Positions 15,997 through 25,478 of a DNA stretch of 52,276 nt are shown here, piece by piece (the first letter of the stretch is position 1; each line of letters starts with the position of its first letter). The notes below the pieces were generated by a model. That model ran no database searches, was not told where the DNA came from, and was given only the letters and a program-made list of their open reading frames with translations. The translations under genes were made by a program, and so were the position numbers. This DNA is from an uncultured Flavobacteriales bacterium. Lineage in GTDB: Bacteria; Bacteroidota; Bacteroidia; Flavobacteriales; CAJXXR01. The stretch spans positions 1 to 52,276 of the forward strand of contig CAJXXR010000021.1 in NCBI GenBank assembly GCA_913063375.1. The letters run 5' to 3'.

Positions 15997-18045
15997 ATGA
16001 ATCTAAAAAACTATGCCTTAGGTTCTTGGCAGGAAGGTCAAGGTGAAGGAATTAGTCTATATAATGCAATTACTGGAGAGGAAATTGCAAAAGCATCAAG
16101 TCAAGGCTTAGATTTTGCCGAAATGATGGGATATGCCCGAACAGTGGGAGGACCAGCATTGAGAAAAATGACTTTCCAGGAAAGAGGTCGAATGTTAAAG
16201 CAATTGGCTTTGCATTTGATGTCTAAAAAGGATATGTTTTATAAACTAAGTGCAGCAACAGGAGCTACCAAGGTAGATTCTTGGATTGATATTGAAGGTG
16301 GAATTGGAAACCTTTTTGCCTACGCTAGCCTTAGAAAGCAATTTCCAGATGAAACATTTTATGTAGATGGTGATACAGCACCTTTGTCTAAAGGTGGTTC
16401 TTTTATTGGTCACCATATTTGTGTGCCAAAAAGAGGTGTAGCTATTCACATTAATGCCTACAACTTTCCAATTTGGGGAATGCTGGAAAAGATTGCTGTT
16501 AACTTTTTAGCAGGTGTACCTGCAATCGTAAAACCAGCAACGGTTACTTCATTTTTGACTGAGTTGATGGTGAAGGAGATTGTAGATTCCAATATTTTAC
16601 CCGCTGGAGCGCTGCAGTTAATCTGTGGTTCAGCTAGAGGAATTATTGAACATGTAACTTCTCAAGATGTAGTAACTTTCACAGGTTCTGCTACGACTGG
16701 GAAAATGCTAAAATCTCATCCTAGAATTACTGAAGAGGCAGTGCCTTTTACAATGGAAGCAGATTCATTGAACTGTAGTGTCCTAGGGCAAGATGCAGTT
16801 CCTGGAACAGCTGAATTCGACCTTTTCATAAAGGAAGTATCTAGAGAAATGACCGTGAAATGTGGTCAGAAATGTACCGCAATTAGAAGAATTTTAGTGC
16901 CGGAGAATCTGGTAGATGATGTTAAAATTGCACTTTCTGGTAGGTTGGCAAAAACGGTTGTTGGGGATCCTTCAGTAGAGGGTGTTCGAATGGGAGCTCT
17001 TGCTGGTTTTGATCAAAGAGTAGAAGTTATAGAAAAGGTAAACCAATTGGCAAAAAGTCAAGAAATGGTATTTGGAACCTTGGACTCTATAGATGTTAAA
17101 GGAGCCAGTTTTGATAAAGGTGCCTTTATTTCCCCAATTTTATTCTATAACGATAGTCCTTTTACAAAAACGGATGTGCACAATGTTGAAGCCTTCGGTC
17201 CTGTAAGTACGATTATTCCTTATAAAAATATTGATGAAGCTATTGAATTAGCTCAGATGGGAAAAGGTTCATTGGTTTGTAGTATAGTTACCGCTGATGA
17301 TGATATAGCAAAAGAATTTGTCTTAGGTGCTGCTGCATTCCATGGAAGAATTTTGATTCTTAATGCAGATTGTGCTAAAGAAAGTACTGGTCATGGTTCA
17401 CCAATGCCTATGTTGGTTCATGGTGGTCCAGGTAGAGCCGGTGGAGGTGAAGAAATGGGTGGAAAACGTGGTGTATTGCATTATATGCAGAGAACTGCGG
17501 TACAGGGAAGCCCTACTACATTGACCAAATTGACTGGTGTGTATCAGTACGGTGCAAAACAAGAAGAAGCCCATATCCATGTCTTTAGAAAACATTTTGA
17601 AGAACTAGTTATTGGGGAGACTGTATTTACACATAAGCATACAGTAACTGATGCTGATATTGTAAACTTTGCCAATGTCAGTGGTGATAATTTCTATGCC
17701 CATGTAGATGAAACATCTTTAGATGGAACTATTTTCGAGGGTAGAGTGGCGCATGGTTATTATATTCTATCTAAGGCTGCAGGGATGTTTGTAGACCCTA
17801 GAAAGGGACCAGTATTGCTGAATTACGGATTGGAAGATTGTAGATTTACAAAGCCTGTCTATCCTGGTGCAACCATTGGAGTTCGCTTTACAGTGAAGGA
17901 AAAAGTAGATCAGGAAAAACGTTCTGAAGATGATATCGCAAAAGGAATTGTAAAATTCTTAGTAGATGTATATGATGAAACAGGAGAGACTGTTGCTATT
18001 GCAACAATCCTTACAATGGTTCGTAAATTGAATCAAGAAGAATAA
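15997..18045 (+). CDS. paaZ: Bifunctional aldehyde dehydrogenase/enoyl-CoA hydratase, PaaZ-type
   Basis: The protein has the two-domain plan of PaaZ, which opens the oxepin-CoA ring and oxidises the resulting semialdehyde in phenylacetate breakdown. Residues about 1-520 form an aldehyde dehydrogenase with catalytic C293 (GQKCTAIRR) and base E254 (MEADSLN). Residues about 535-680 form a MaoC-type hydratase with D564 and H569 (DNFYAHVDE) and FEGRVAHGYY. At 682 residues it matches known PaaZ proteins. The rest of the paa pathway is absent from the window, and the gene is flanked by the CpsB phosphatase and TerC. It may therefore act on a different CoA ester or work with paa genes elsewhere. A terminator follows. 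Confidence 0.92.
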   Translation: MNLKNYALGSWQEGQGEGISLYNAITGEEIAKASSQGLDFAEMMGYARTVGGPALRKMTFQERGRMLKQLALHLMSKKDMFYKLSAATGATKVDSWIDIEGGIGNLFAYASLRKQFPDETFYVDGDTAPLSKGGSFIGHHICVPKRGVAIHINAYNFPIWGMLEKIAVNFLAGVPAIVKPATVTSFLTELMVKEIVDSNILPAGALQLICGSARGIIEHVTSQDVVTFTGSATTGKMLKSHPRITEEAVPFTMEADSLNCSVLGQDAVPGTAEFDLFIKEVSREMTVKCGQKCTAIRRILVPENLVDDVKIALSGRLAKTVVGDPSVEGVRMGALAGFDQRVEVIEKVNQLAKSQEMVFGTLDSIDVKGASFDKGAFISPILFYNDSPFTKTDVHNVEAFGPVSTIIPYKNIDEAIELAQMGKGSLVCSIVTADDDIAKEFVLGAAAFHGRILILNADCAKESTGHGSPMPMLVHGGPGRAGGGEEMGGKRGVLHYMQRTAVQGSPTTLTKLTGVYQYGAKQEEAHIHVFRKHFEELVIGETVFTHKHTVTDADIVNFANVSGDNFYAHVDETSLDGTIFEGRVAHGYYILSKAAGMFVDPRKGPVLLNYGLEDCRFTKPVYPGATIGVRFTVKEKVDQEKRSEDDIAKGIVKFLVDVYDETGETVAIATILTMVRKLNQEE

Positions 18046-18062
18046 GAATTAGTACAGATATT

Positions 18063-18096
18063 AAGGGAATAGTGCATTGGTGCTATTCCCTTTTTT
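18063..18096 (+). terminator. Terminator of paaZ
   Basis: A stem AAGGGAATAG / CTATTCCCTT (18063-18072 and 18083-18092), extended inward by two wobble pairs and a C-G pair to a 4-nt loop, is followed by TTTT. Confidence 0.85.
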
Positions 18097-18124
18097 ATTT
18101 TCTAAATTTTAAATAAAAGCACTA

Positions 18125-18910
18125 ATGGAATTTTTAATGAGACCTGAGGTTTGGGGAGCCTTACTTACCCTAACCTTTTTAGAGATCGTTTTGGGAATGG
18201 ATAATATAATTTTCATTTCTATTGCAGCCAATAAATTAAAAGAAGAGGAACAAGGTCGAGCTCGAAATGTTGGAATGTTTCTCGCTATGTTACTTAGAGT
18301 TATCTTGTTATTCGGAATTTCATTTTTGATAGCAATGCAAGATTCCTTTATGGATTTTGATCTGGGCTGGCTAAAAGTGGGCGTTTCTGGTCAAAGTATT
18401 ATTATGGCTCTTGGGGGAATGTTCCTATTGTATAAGAGTACAAGTGAGATCCATCATAAGCTAGAAGGGGAAGAAGAAGAGGAGCAAACAGTAAAAAAGA
18501 AGATCTCCATATCAAAGGTGATAATGGAAATTACCCTTATAAATATTGTATTCTCTTTCGATTCAATCTTGACTGCCGTAGGTATGACAACGGGTCTTGA
18601 TGGTTCATTAAGTGTGATGATTATTTCTGTTGTACTTTCAATGGTAATTATGATGGTGTTTGCTGGACCAGTAGGAAAGTTTGTAAATAAGCATCCTTCC
18701 ATTCAAATGCTTGGATTATCATTCTTAATATTAATTGGCTTTATGCTGATCGCTGAAGGGGCTCACCTTGCTCATTTATCCATATTTGAAACACATATAG
18801 GCGTTATTCCAAAAGGGTACTTATACTTTGCTATTAGTTTTTCATTATTCGTTGAATTCTTGAATTTGAGATTGAAAAGAAGGGCCATAGCAAAAAGAAC
18901 TAAAAAATAA
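18125..18910 (+). CDS. TerC family integral membrane protein
   Basis: This is a polytopic inner-membrane protein with about seven hydrophobic helices. It has the TerC hallmark at the start (LTFLEIVLGMDNIIFISI) and the second acidic membrane motif NIVFSFDSILTAVGM near residue 140. A charged loop (residues about 113-128, EGEEEEEQTVKKK) separates the two halves. TerC/Alx proteins are linked to metal export (manganese in Alx/MeeY types) and tellurite resistance; some aid metallation of exported proteins. There is no ter operon here. A terminator lies on each side of the gene. Confidence 0.92.
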   Translation: MEFLMRPEVWGALLTLTFLEIVLGMDNIIFISIAANKLKEEEQGRARNVGMFLAMLLRVILLFGISFLIAMQDSFMDFDLGWLKVGVSGQSIIMALGGMFLLYKSTSEIHHKLEGEEEEEQTVKKKISISKVIMEITLINIVFSFDSILTAVGMTTGLDGSLSVMIISVVLSMVIMMVFAGPVGKFVNKHPSIQMLGLSFLILIGFMLIAEGAHLAHLSIFETHIGVIPKGYLYFAISFSLFVEFLNLRLKRRAIAKRTKK

Positions 18911-18945
18911 AAAAAAGCTCATCCTTCAACAGGATGAGCTTTTTT
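18911..18945. terminator. Bidirectional terminator, terC / leuB
   Basis: A perfect 15-bp stem AAAAAAGCTCATCCT / AGGATGAGCTTTTTT (18911-18925 and 18931-18945) with loop TCAAC separates convergent terC and leuB. Confidence 0.92.
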
Positions 18946-18946
18946 T

Positions 18947-20056
18947 TTAAATGATGGTTGATTGCCCAATTTCTAAGTATTCGAAATTTATCTGATTCTC
19001 TTCTAGAATGAACTGGCGAATAAATTCACCAACCTGTTCTGTGCTGAATGGTTTCGTTTGGTTTAGGTCCGGCGTTGTTGCTTCATGTTGAATAGCTATT
19101 TCCACTGCTTCTCTAATCATGTTTGCTTCTTCGGTTAGATTGAAATGATCGAGTAACATCGCTGAAGATAGTATGGAAGCTATAGGGTTTGCAATGTTTA
19201 GTTCTTTTGCCTGCGGATATGATCCATGGATAGGCTCAAAAAGAGCATTATCGTTACCGATAGACGCAGAAGCAAGAAGTCCTATAGAACCTGCTATTAC
19301 GCTTGCTTCATCCGACAAGATGTCTCCGAACATGTTCTCAGTCAATATAACATCAAATTGTTTTGGGTTTAGAATTAATTGCATGGCGGCATTGTCTACA
19401 AATAAGTAGTCAACAGCTACTTCGGGATAATCTTTTGCCATTAGGGCGATTTGTTTTCTCCAAAGCCTACTAGTTTCCAATACATTCGCTTTATCGACTA
19501 ACGTCAGCTTGTTGTTCCTGCTTTGAGCTGCCTGAAAGGCTAGTTTTGCTACCCTTTCTATTTCATATTTTGAGTAGCTGCAAAGGTCGGTGGCGACTTC
19601 TTCATTTTGGCTTAGCGATTTTTCACCAAAGTAAATTCCACCCGTTAATTCTCTAAAAATGGTAATGTCAACTCCTTTTATTATATGTTCTTTTAAAGGA
19701 GATTGATCCGTTAGCTTATCGTAAGCAGTCAAAGGACGAATGTTTGCAAACAAACCTAATTCCTTCCTTAAAGCCAGTAAGCCTTGCTCAGGACGCACTT
19801 TTGCCGATGGGTCATTGTCGTATTTTGGATCACCAATTGCACCAAATAGTATGGCATCAGACCTTTTACAAAGCGCTAGTGTTTTCTCAGGGAGAGGGTT
19901 TCCAAATTTATCAATAGCAATGGCTCCTACACTTGCCGATTCAAATTCGAAGGAATGATCGAATCTTTGTGCAATAGCCTCTAAGATTTTTTGTGATTCG
20001 TTGATTACTTCTGGACCAATTCCGTCTCCAGGAAGTACAGCAATTTTTAATTTCAT
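18947..20056 (-). CDS. leuB: 3-isopropylmalate dehydrogenase
   Basis: LeuB oxidatively decarboxylates 3-isopropylmalate to 2-oxoisocaproate using NAD+. Family motifs are the N-terminal IAVLPGDGIGPEV, RELTGGIYFG (substrate-binding Arg and the conserved Tyr region), VDKANVLETSRLWR, DNAAMQL and NMFGDILSDEAS (metal-binding Asp residues), and the NAD-binding LFEPIHGSYP (usually GSAP). At 369 residues it is slightly long because of a C-terminal tail (FEYLEIGQSTII). It is the last gene of leuACDB, 12 nt after leuD, and ends at the terminator shared with terC. Confidence 0.97.
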   Translation of the reverse strand: MKLKIAVLPGDGIGPEVINESQKILEAIAQRFDHSFEFESASVGAIAIDKFGNPLPEKTLALCKRSDAILFGAIGDPKYDNDPSAKVRPEQGLLALRKELGLFANIRPLTAYDKLTDQSPLKEHIIKGVDITIFRELTGGIYFGEKSLSQNEEVATDLCSYSKYEIERVAKLAFQAAQSRNNKLTLVDKANVLETSRLWRKQIALMAKDYPEVAVDYLFVDNAAMQLILNPKQFDVILTENMFGDILSDEASVIAGSIGLLASASIGNDNALFEPIHGSYPQAKELNIANPIASILSSAMLLDHFNLTEEANMIREAVEIAIQHEATTPDLNQTKPFSTEQVGEFIRQFILEENQINFEYLEIGQSTII

Positions 20057-20068
20057 AGTTTCGAGGGG

Positions 20069-20650
20069 TCAGTTTTGTTCGAATTCAGCAATTAGATCTT
20101 GGATGCTCACTAAATAATCAAGATCATCATAACCTTCTAACAAGCAGGTTTTTTTATAGTCATTGATTTCAAATTTCTCCGACAACTGAATGCTTTCAAT
20201 AGAGACAATTTGATTATCTAAGTCTATAGAGATACTGGTTTCAGGTTGCTTTTCGATAATTGAAAAAATACTGGACAGGATTTCTTTCGAAACTTTAATA
20301 GGTAGCAAACCGTTGTTTAAGGCGTTGGTTTTAAAGATATCCGCAAAATAGCTTGAGATTATGACACGAAAGCCATAGTCATAAATCGCCCAGGCGGCAT
20401 GCTCCCTACTGGATCCGCATCCGAAATTCTCTCCTGTCACAAGTATTTTTCCATTGAAAGAGGGTTGGTTAAGGATAAAATTTGGGTTGATTTTATCATC
20501 TGAATGATAACGCCAATCTCTAAATAAATTATCTCCAAAACCTAAACGATGAGTAGCCTTTAAGAATCTAGCTGGAATGATTTGATCCGTATCGATATTG
20601 TTTACCGGTAAAGGAACGGCTGTAGATTTTAAGGTGTTGAACTTCTCCAT
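20069..20650 (-). CDS. leuD: 3-isopropylmalate dehydratase small subunit
   Basis: LeuD forms the swivelling domain of isopropylmalate isomerase with LeuC. Characteristic segments are [14 protein letters not shown] near residue 17, [32 protein letters not shown] near residue 75 (the substrate-recognition loop) and [10 protein letters not shown]. At 193 residues it is the usual length. It lies 4 nt after leuC and 12 nt before leuB, so translation is probably coupled in a single operon. Confidence 0.97.
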   Translation of the reverse strand: MEKFNTLKSTAVPLPVNNIDTDQIIPARFLKATHRLGFGDNLFRDWRYHSDDKINPNFILNQPSFNGKILVTGENFGCGSSREHAAWAIYDYGFRVIISSYFADIFKTNALNNGLLPIKVSKEILSSIFSIIEKQPETSISIDLDNQIVSIESIQLSEKFEINDYKKTCLLEGYDDLDYLVSIQDLIAEFEQN

Positions 20651-20654
20651 AAAT

Positions 20655-22031
20655 CTATTGTTTTGTATAGTCTATTATCCTACCATGAATTGCTGTTACA
20701 GCTGCCATGTATGGACTCGCTAAAATTGTTTTTGCACCTGGTCCTTGTCTTCCTTCAAAATTTCTATTGGAAGTAGATACGCAATATTCTCCTCTAGGGA
20801 TTTTATCTTCATTCATTGCTAAACAGGCAGAGCATCCTGGTTCTCTTAATTTGAATCCAGCTTCGTTAAAAATGAGATCTAAACCTTCATCTTTGATTTG
20901 TTTTGCAACAATTTGAGACCCTGGGACAATTAAAGCGTTAATGTTTTTAGCTTTTTGCCTCCCTTTTAGATAGCTGGCTACCACTCTAAAATCTTCTATT
21001 CTTGAATTTGTACAGCTTCCAATAAAAACATGGTTGATGGGAAGGTTGATTAAACTGGTTCCACCTTTAAATCCCATATAGGTTAGAGACCTATTGAAAG
21101 AATCATCGTTTAATGTTGGAATGACTTCGTCTATGGCTATTCCCATACCTGGATTTGTGCCGTAGGTGATCATTGGTTTGATATCCTCAGATCTAAAATG
21201 GTATTCTTTATCGAAACGGGCGGTTTTATCAGAGAACAGTGTTTTCCACTGTTTCAACTTTACTTCAATTTCATCTTCGGAAGGTGCAAATTTTCTTCCT
21301 TCCATATAGTCGAATGTTTTTTGATCAGGAGCAATAATTCCACCTCTAGCCCCCATTTCAATCGACATATTGCAAACAGTCATTCTGCTCTCCATACTCA
21401 TGTTTTCAAAGACCTCTCCTGCGAATTCAATGAAATAGCCCGTGCCTGCATTAGTTCCCAGCTGAGCTATAATGTAAAGGATAACATCTTTAGCATATAT
21501 GCCAGGAGTTAGTTTGCCATTAATTGTGATTCGCATGGTTTGTGGACGGTCCATTAGGAGGCATTGGCTGGCAAAAACTTGTGCTACTTGACTTGTGCCA
21601 ATACCAAAAGCAATACAACCAAATGCTCCATGAGTGGAAGTATGGGAGTCTCCACAAACGATGGTCATTCCTGGTTGAGTTATTCCTAGCTCAGGAGCTA
21701 TTACGTGAATAATTCCTTGGTATGGATGGCCAATTCCATATAGTTCAATATTGTTCTTTTCACAATTTGTCTTTAAGGCCTCAATTTGTTCTTTGGAGCG
21801 AACATCTTTGATTGGTAGATGTTGATTTTCCGTTGGAACATTGTGGTCCATTGTTGCGGTTATTTTTTCCGGTCGGAAAATATTTAAGCCTCTATTACTA
21901 ATCTCGTTGAAGGCTTGAGGGCTAGTGACCTCATGAATCAAATGTCTATCGATATATAGTACATTTGGGCCGTTCTCTATTTGGGTAACAATATGTTGAT
22001 CCCAGATCTTTCCAAAAAGTGTTTTTGCCAT
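20655..22031 (-). CDS. leuC: 3-isopropylmalate dehydratase large subunit
   Basis: LeuC carries the [4Fe-4S] cluster of isopropylmalate isomerase, which converts 2- to 3-isopropylmalate. The cluster ligands are one Cys in FIGSCTNSR (near residue 342) and two in the PGCSACLAM segment (near residue 400). Other marks are [37 protein letters not shown] and [15 protein letters not shown]. At 458 residues it is of normal length. It follows leuA after 1 nt and precedes leuD by 4 nt. Confidence 0.97.
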   Translation of the reverse strand: MAKTLFGKIWDQHIVTQIENGPNVLYIDRHLIHEVTSPQAFNEISNRGLNIFRPEKITATMDHNVPTENQHLPIKDVRSKEQIEALKTNCEKNNIELYGIGHPYQGIIHVIAPELGITQPGMTIVCGDSHTSTHGAFGCIAFGIGTSQVAQVFASQCLLMDRPQTMRITINGKLTPGIYAKDVILYIIAQLGTNAGTGYFIEFAGEVFENMSMESRMTVCNMSIEMGARGGIIAPDQKTFDYMEGRKFAPSEDEIEVKLKQWKTLFSDKTARFDKEYHFRSEDIKPMITYGTNPGMGIAIDEVIPTLNDDSFNRSLTYMGFKGGTSLINLPINHVFIGSCTNSRIEDFRVVASYLKGRQKAKNINALIVPGSQIVAKQIKDEGLDLIFNEAGFKLREPGCSACLAMNEDKIPRGEYCVSTSNRNFEGRQGPGAKTILASPYMAAVTAIHGRIIDYTKQ

Positions 22032-22032
22032 T

Positions 22033-23208
22033 TTAGATCATTTTGATTCCATATTGTTCTCTAGACATTTCCATGATGCGGTGTAAATCATCTTCTAAAA
22101 CTTCTTTTTTTGCATCAGCAAAGCTTAAGAATTGTTTGTACACTTGATCTAGTTGAAGTTTTGTTAGTTCGTATCCTATCAATTTTGCTCTGTAGGCGAG
22201 GGCTGCTCTTCCACTTCTTGCAGTGAGAATAATTTGAGACTGGTTTACGCCAACATCTTCAGGGGCAATGATTTCATAAGTTTCTCTATTTTTTATGAAT
22301 CCATCTTGATGGATTCCAGAACTGTGCGCAAAAGCATTGGTTCCAACTATGGCCTTATTTGCTTGTACAAACATTCCCATATTGTCTGCAACCATTTTAC
22401 TAGTGTCTGTCAATAGCGTACTATCCACTCCAGTTGTATAGTTGAGGTGGTCGTGTTGTTTAAGAATCATTACAATTTCTTCCAGAGATGTGTTACCAGC
22501 CCTCTCTCCAATTCCGTTGATGGTGCATTCCACTTGTCGTGCTCCGTTCAATACACCAGATAATGCATTGGCAGTAGCCATTCCCAAATCATTGTGACAA
22601 TGACAAGAAATAATCACATCATCAATTCCTTTTACATTTTCTTTAAGGAATCGAATTTTATTACCATACTCATGTGGAAGGCAATATCCCGTAGTATCAG
22701 GGATGTTCAAGACGGTTGCACCAGACTTTATCACAGCTTCGCAAACTCTTGCTAAGTATTCATTACTTGTCCTGCCAGCATCTTCAGCATAGAACTCAAC
22801 ATCTTCAACATATTTTTTTGCATAACTGACGGCTGCAGTTGCTCTTTCAAGGATTTCTTCTTGATTGGAGCGAAATTTATGTTTGATATGACTGTCTGAT
22901 GTACCAATTCCCGTATGGATTCGAGGTCGTTTAGCTGGCTTTAATGCTTCAGCAGCAGCTTCTATATCTTTTCTGTTGGCACGGGTTAGTCCACAAACAG
23001 TTGCGTTTTGTACCAGTTTGGAAATTTCTTTCACTGAATTGAAATCTCCAGGGCTAGAAATTGGAAAGCCAGCCTCTATAACATCAACCCCTAAATGATC
23101 CAATCTTTTTGCTATTAAAAGCTTCTGCTCTGTGTTCAATTTGCATCCAGGAACTTGCTCTCCATCGCGAAGAGTTGTGTCAAAAATATGTATCCTTTCT
23201 TTGCTCAT
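22033..23208 (-). CDS. leuA: 2-isopropylmalate synthase, short form
   Basis: LeuA condenses acetyl-CoA with 2-oxoisovalerate, the first step of leucine synthesis. The TIM-barrel catalytic domain shows [13 protein letters not shown] (residues 10-22), GFPISS, the metal-binding [15 protein letters not shown] and [10 protein letters not shown]. After the barrel there are linker subdomains ([17 protein letters not shown]...), but the protein stops at 391 residues. The roughly 130-residue leucine-binding regulatory domain found in longer LeuA proteins is missing. It is the first gene of the leu operon. I found no ATG-initiated leader peptide in the 149 bp upstream. Confidence 0.95.
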   Translation of the reverse strand: MSKERIHIFDTTLRDGEQVPGCKLNTEQKLLIAKRLDHLGVDVIEAGFPISSPGDFNSVKEISKLVQNATVCGLTRANRKDIEAAAEALKPAKRPRIHTGIGTSDSHIKHKFRSNQEEILERATAAVSYAKKYVEDVEFYAEDAGRTSNEYLARVCEAVIKSGATVLNIPDTTGYCLPHEYGNKIRFLKENVKGIDDVIISCHCHNDLGMATANALSGVLNGARQVECTINGIGERAGNTSLEEIVMILKQHDHLNYTTGVDSTLLTDTSKMVADNMGMFVQANKAIVGTNAFAHSSGIHQDGFIKNRETYEIIAPEDVGVNQSQIILTARSGRAALAYRAKLIGYELTKLQLDQVYKQFLSFADAKKEVLEDDLHRIMEMSREQYGIKMI

Positions 23209-23357
23209 TATTCAGTTATTTTGTCTTCTTTGGTCGTGCAATTTAGATTGAAGATTGAGTTTTTTGTATTGATTATGTCAATTCACTACAATGCCTAAAA
23301 ACAGATTTTAAATTGTAACTTAATGTTTGTTAGTGTTTTAAATAAGATCGTTTTACG

Positions 23358-24899
23358 ATGAGTAGTGAGAGAAAAGATTTTTTATTCGATTTGATTAAAT
23401 CATTGTCTAAATCCGAAAAGAGACAATTCAAGGTGTATGCTGGTCGCTTAGAAGGAAATGCAGAAGCCAAATTTATTGCGCTATTTAATCTACTTGAAAA
23501 AGCTTCAAACTATAACGATAGTTATATTTTAAAATCAGGAATTGTAAAGAAGCAACAGTTGTCCAATTTGAAGGCACATTTGTACCGTCAAATTTTAATT
23601 AGTTTGCGTTTAGCGCCAGCAAATAAAAATGTAAGAAATGGAATACGGGAACAATTAGATTTTGCCTCAGTACTTTATAATAAAGGATTGTATAAGCAGG
23701 CATTGAAAATATTAGATAAAGCAAAAAATACAGCTTTAGAATTCAGTGAGAATAATCTGGCCTATGAAATAGTGGAATGTGAAAAATTAATTGAAGGTCA
23801 ATACATTACTAGGAGTATGGAGAGCCGTGCGGATGAACTAGTAGAACAGGCTGGAAACTTAAGCGAAAAGAATGCCTTGACTAGTAAGTTGTCTAATCTG
23901 TCCTTAAGATTGTATAGCTTTTTCTTGAAGTATGGCTATGTGAGAAATACGGAGGATTTGGAATATATTCAGCAGTATTACCAAAATAATTTTCCAGTGA
24001 TTGATCATAGTCGACTTGGTTTTCGTGAAAAGATCTACTTATATCAGGCTGGCCTATGGTACAATTTTATAACTCAAAACTTCCTTAATTGTTACCGTTA
24101 TGCTGGACGATGGGTTGAGTTGTTTTATTCTGATACTAAAATGATTGGAGCAAATCCTGTTTTCTTTTTAAAAGGAAATCATTATTTATTAGAGGCTTTA
24201 TTTTTCCTCAGAAAGAAATCTACTTTTCAGGAATATTTAAATCGTTTTGAATATTGGTTAGAAAATGGCGCATTTACTTTAAATGATAATACAAGAGCTC
24301 TATCTTTTTTATACTTGTATAGTAATCGTATTCATTTGCATTTCATGAATGGTACATTCAATGAGGCACGGGAGATTGTACCTGAAGTCTTGGATAAAAT
24401 GAAATTGAATAAGGATCGTATTGATGATCATCATTTAATGGTATTGAATTATAAGATAGCGTGTATCTATTTTGGAGCTGGGGATAATGAGAAGAGTATC
24501 GTATTCTTGGAGAAAATTATCAAAAACAGAACCTTAGGGATGCGTGAAGATCTAATGTGTTATTCCAGAATATTAAATTTGATTGCACATTATGAGGCTG
24601 GGATTGATTATGAATTGGATAGTTTGATCAAATCAACCTATACGTTTTTGATTAAGATGAATGACCTTCATCTGGTTCAAAAGGAATTAATTCGATTCCT
24701 TCGAAACCTTGGAAATATATACCCGAGTGAGTTGAAGGCTGAATTTAATAGACTATATAAAGAATTGAAGGCGCTAGAAAAGGACCCTTTGGAAAGTAGG
24801 TCATTCCTCTATTTAGATATACTGTCTTGGTTAGAAAGTAAGATGGAGTGCATTCCAGTGGATAAGGTTATTCAAAGAAAATCGTATCAATTGAAATAA
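23358..24899 (+). CDS. Conserved helical-repeat protein of unknown function
   Basis: This is a 513-residue cytoplasmic protein with no signal peptide or membrane segment. It starts with a charged helix (SSERKDFLFDLIKSLSKSEKRQFKVYAGRL) and is then almost entirely helical. TPR-like helix pairs are seen at about 105-150 (LDFASVLYNKGLYKQALKILDKAKNTAL) and about 340-400 (YFGAGDNEKSIVFLEKIIKNR). I believe it belongs to a Bacteroidota-restricted family without assigned function. It faces leuA across a 149-bp divergent gap and ends exactly where gldD ends on the other strand, with no terminator between. A scaffold or regulatory role is only a guess. Confidence 0.75.
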   Translation: MSSERKDFLFDLIKSLSKSEKRQFKVYAGRLEGNAEAKFIALFNLLEKASNYNDSYILKSGIVKKQQLSNLKAHLYRQILISLRLAPANKNVRNGIREQLDFASVLYNKGLYKQALKILDKAKNTALEFSENNLAYEIVECEKLIEGQYITRSMESRADELVEQAGNLSEKNALTSKLSNLSLRLYSFFLKYGYVRNTEDLEYIQQYYQNNFPVIDHSRLGFREKIYLYQAGLWYNFITQNFLNCYRYAGRWVELFYSDTKMIGANPVFFLKGNHYLLEALFFLRKKSTFQEYLNRFEYWLENGAFTLNDNTRALSFLYLYSNRIHLHFMNGTFNEAREIVPEVLDKMKLNKDRIDDHHLMVLNYKIACIYFGAGDNEKSIVFLEKIIKNRTLGMREDLMCYSRILNLIAHYEAGIDYELDSLIKSTYTFLIKMNDLHLVQKELIRFLRNLGNIYPSELKAEFNRLYKELKALEKDPLESRSFLYLDILSWLESKMECIPVDKVIQRKSYQLK

Positions 24900-25478
24900 T
24901 TACTCTTTCCATTTTATGGTTTCGATTAGATGTACAATATCTTCTTTGAAATAGTTATGTAGTGGAGCTAAAGAGTCTTCATTTGGGCTCACATTGAAGT
25001 AAAGTGCGCCTCTCAAAAAGTGATCAGCACTATCCGTAGCAATAAATTGAAGGTCTGAGGCTGCATCTCCAGAAATGTCAAACATTAAAGCAAAGACATT
25101 TGATGAATCAATAGAGAAAAATTGTTCATCAATTCCATCTGCCTTAGAGGCATGCTCGTAGGTTAAACGGATACTCTCACCAATGACTTGTTCCATGTTT
25201 TTAGATACATTTCTATAAGTCAAATGAAGGGTGGCGTTATATTTTTTGCTGTACAGGTTCATCCAGCAAGGATCTTTAGGTGAAGGTTGGATTGTTGTAT
25301 AAGCTGGATACTCAAATACAAATGGACATTCTGTGTTTTCGTATCGGAGGTAGTTTTTATCTTCTAAATCAATTCTGAAGAATCCTTTTGGTTTGGGTTG
25401 GTAGTCCTCTGTACAAGCTGTAAGGCTGGCAACTATCCCACAAATGATGAGTGTATATTTATTGATTATTGTCTTCAT
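24900..25478 (-). CDS. gldD: Gliding motility lipoprotein GldD
   Basis: GldD is an envelope lipoprotein needed for gliding and type IX secretion in Flavobacterium johnsoniae. The signal peptide ends in the lipobox LTAC (Cys at residue 22 counting from the chosen start), followed by the family's YQPKPKGFFRIDLEDKNYLRY and CPFVFEYPAY. The frame extends 15 bases further to ATG 25493. I prefer ATG 25478 because it places the signal peptide at the N terminus (MKTIINK). The gene overlaps the end of gldE by 20 nt, so the two are translationally coupled. Known gene order mutY-ssb-gldE-gldD in Bacteroidota supports the assignment. Confidence 0.93.
   Translation of the reverse strand: MKTIINKYTLIICGIVASLTACTEDYQPKPKGFFRIDLEDKNYLRYENTECPFVFEYPAYTTIQPSPKDPCWMNLYSKKYNATLHLTYRNVSKNMEQVIGESIRLTYEHASKADGIDEQFFSIDSSNVFALMFDISGDAASDLQFIATDSADHFLRGALYFNVSPNEDSLAPLHNYFKEDIVHLIETIKWKE

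Noticed and set aside
23209..23357. A leucine leader peptide upstream of leuA, by analogy with his
   Set aside because: There is no ATG in the minus-strand direction in this interval and no terminator-like hairpin.
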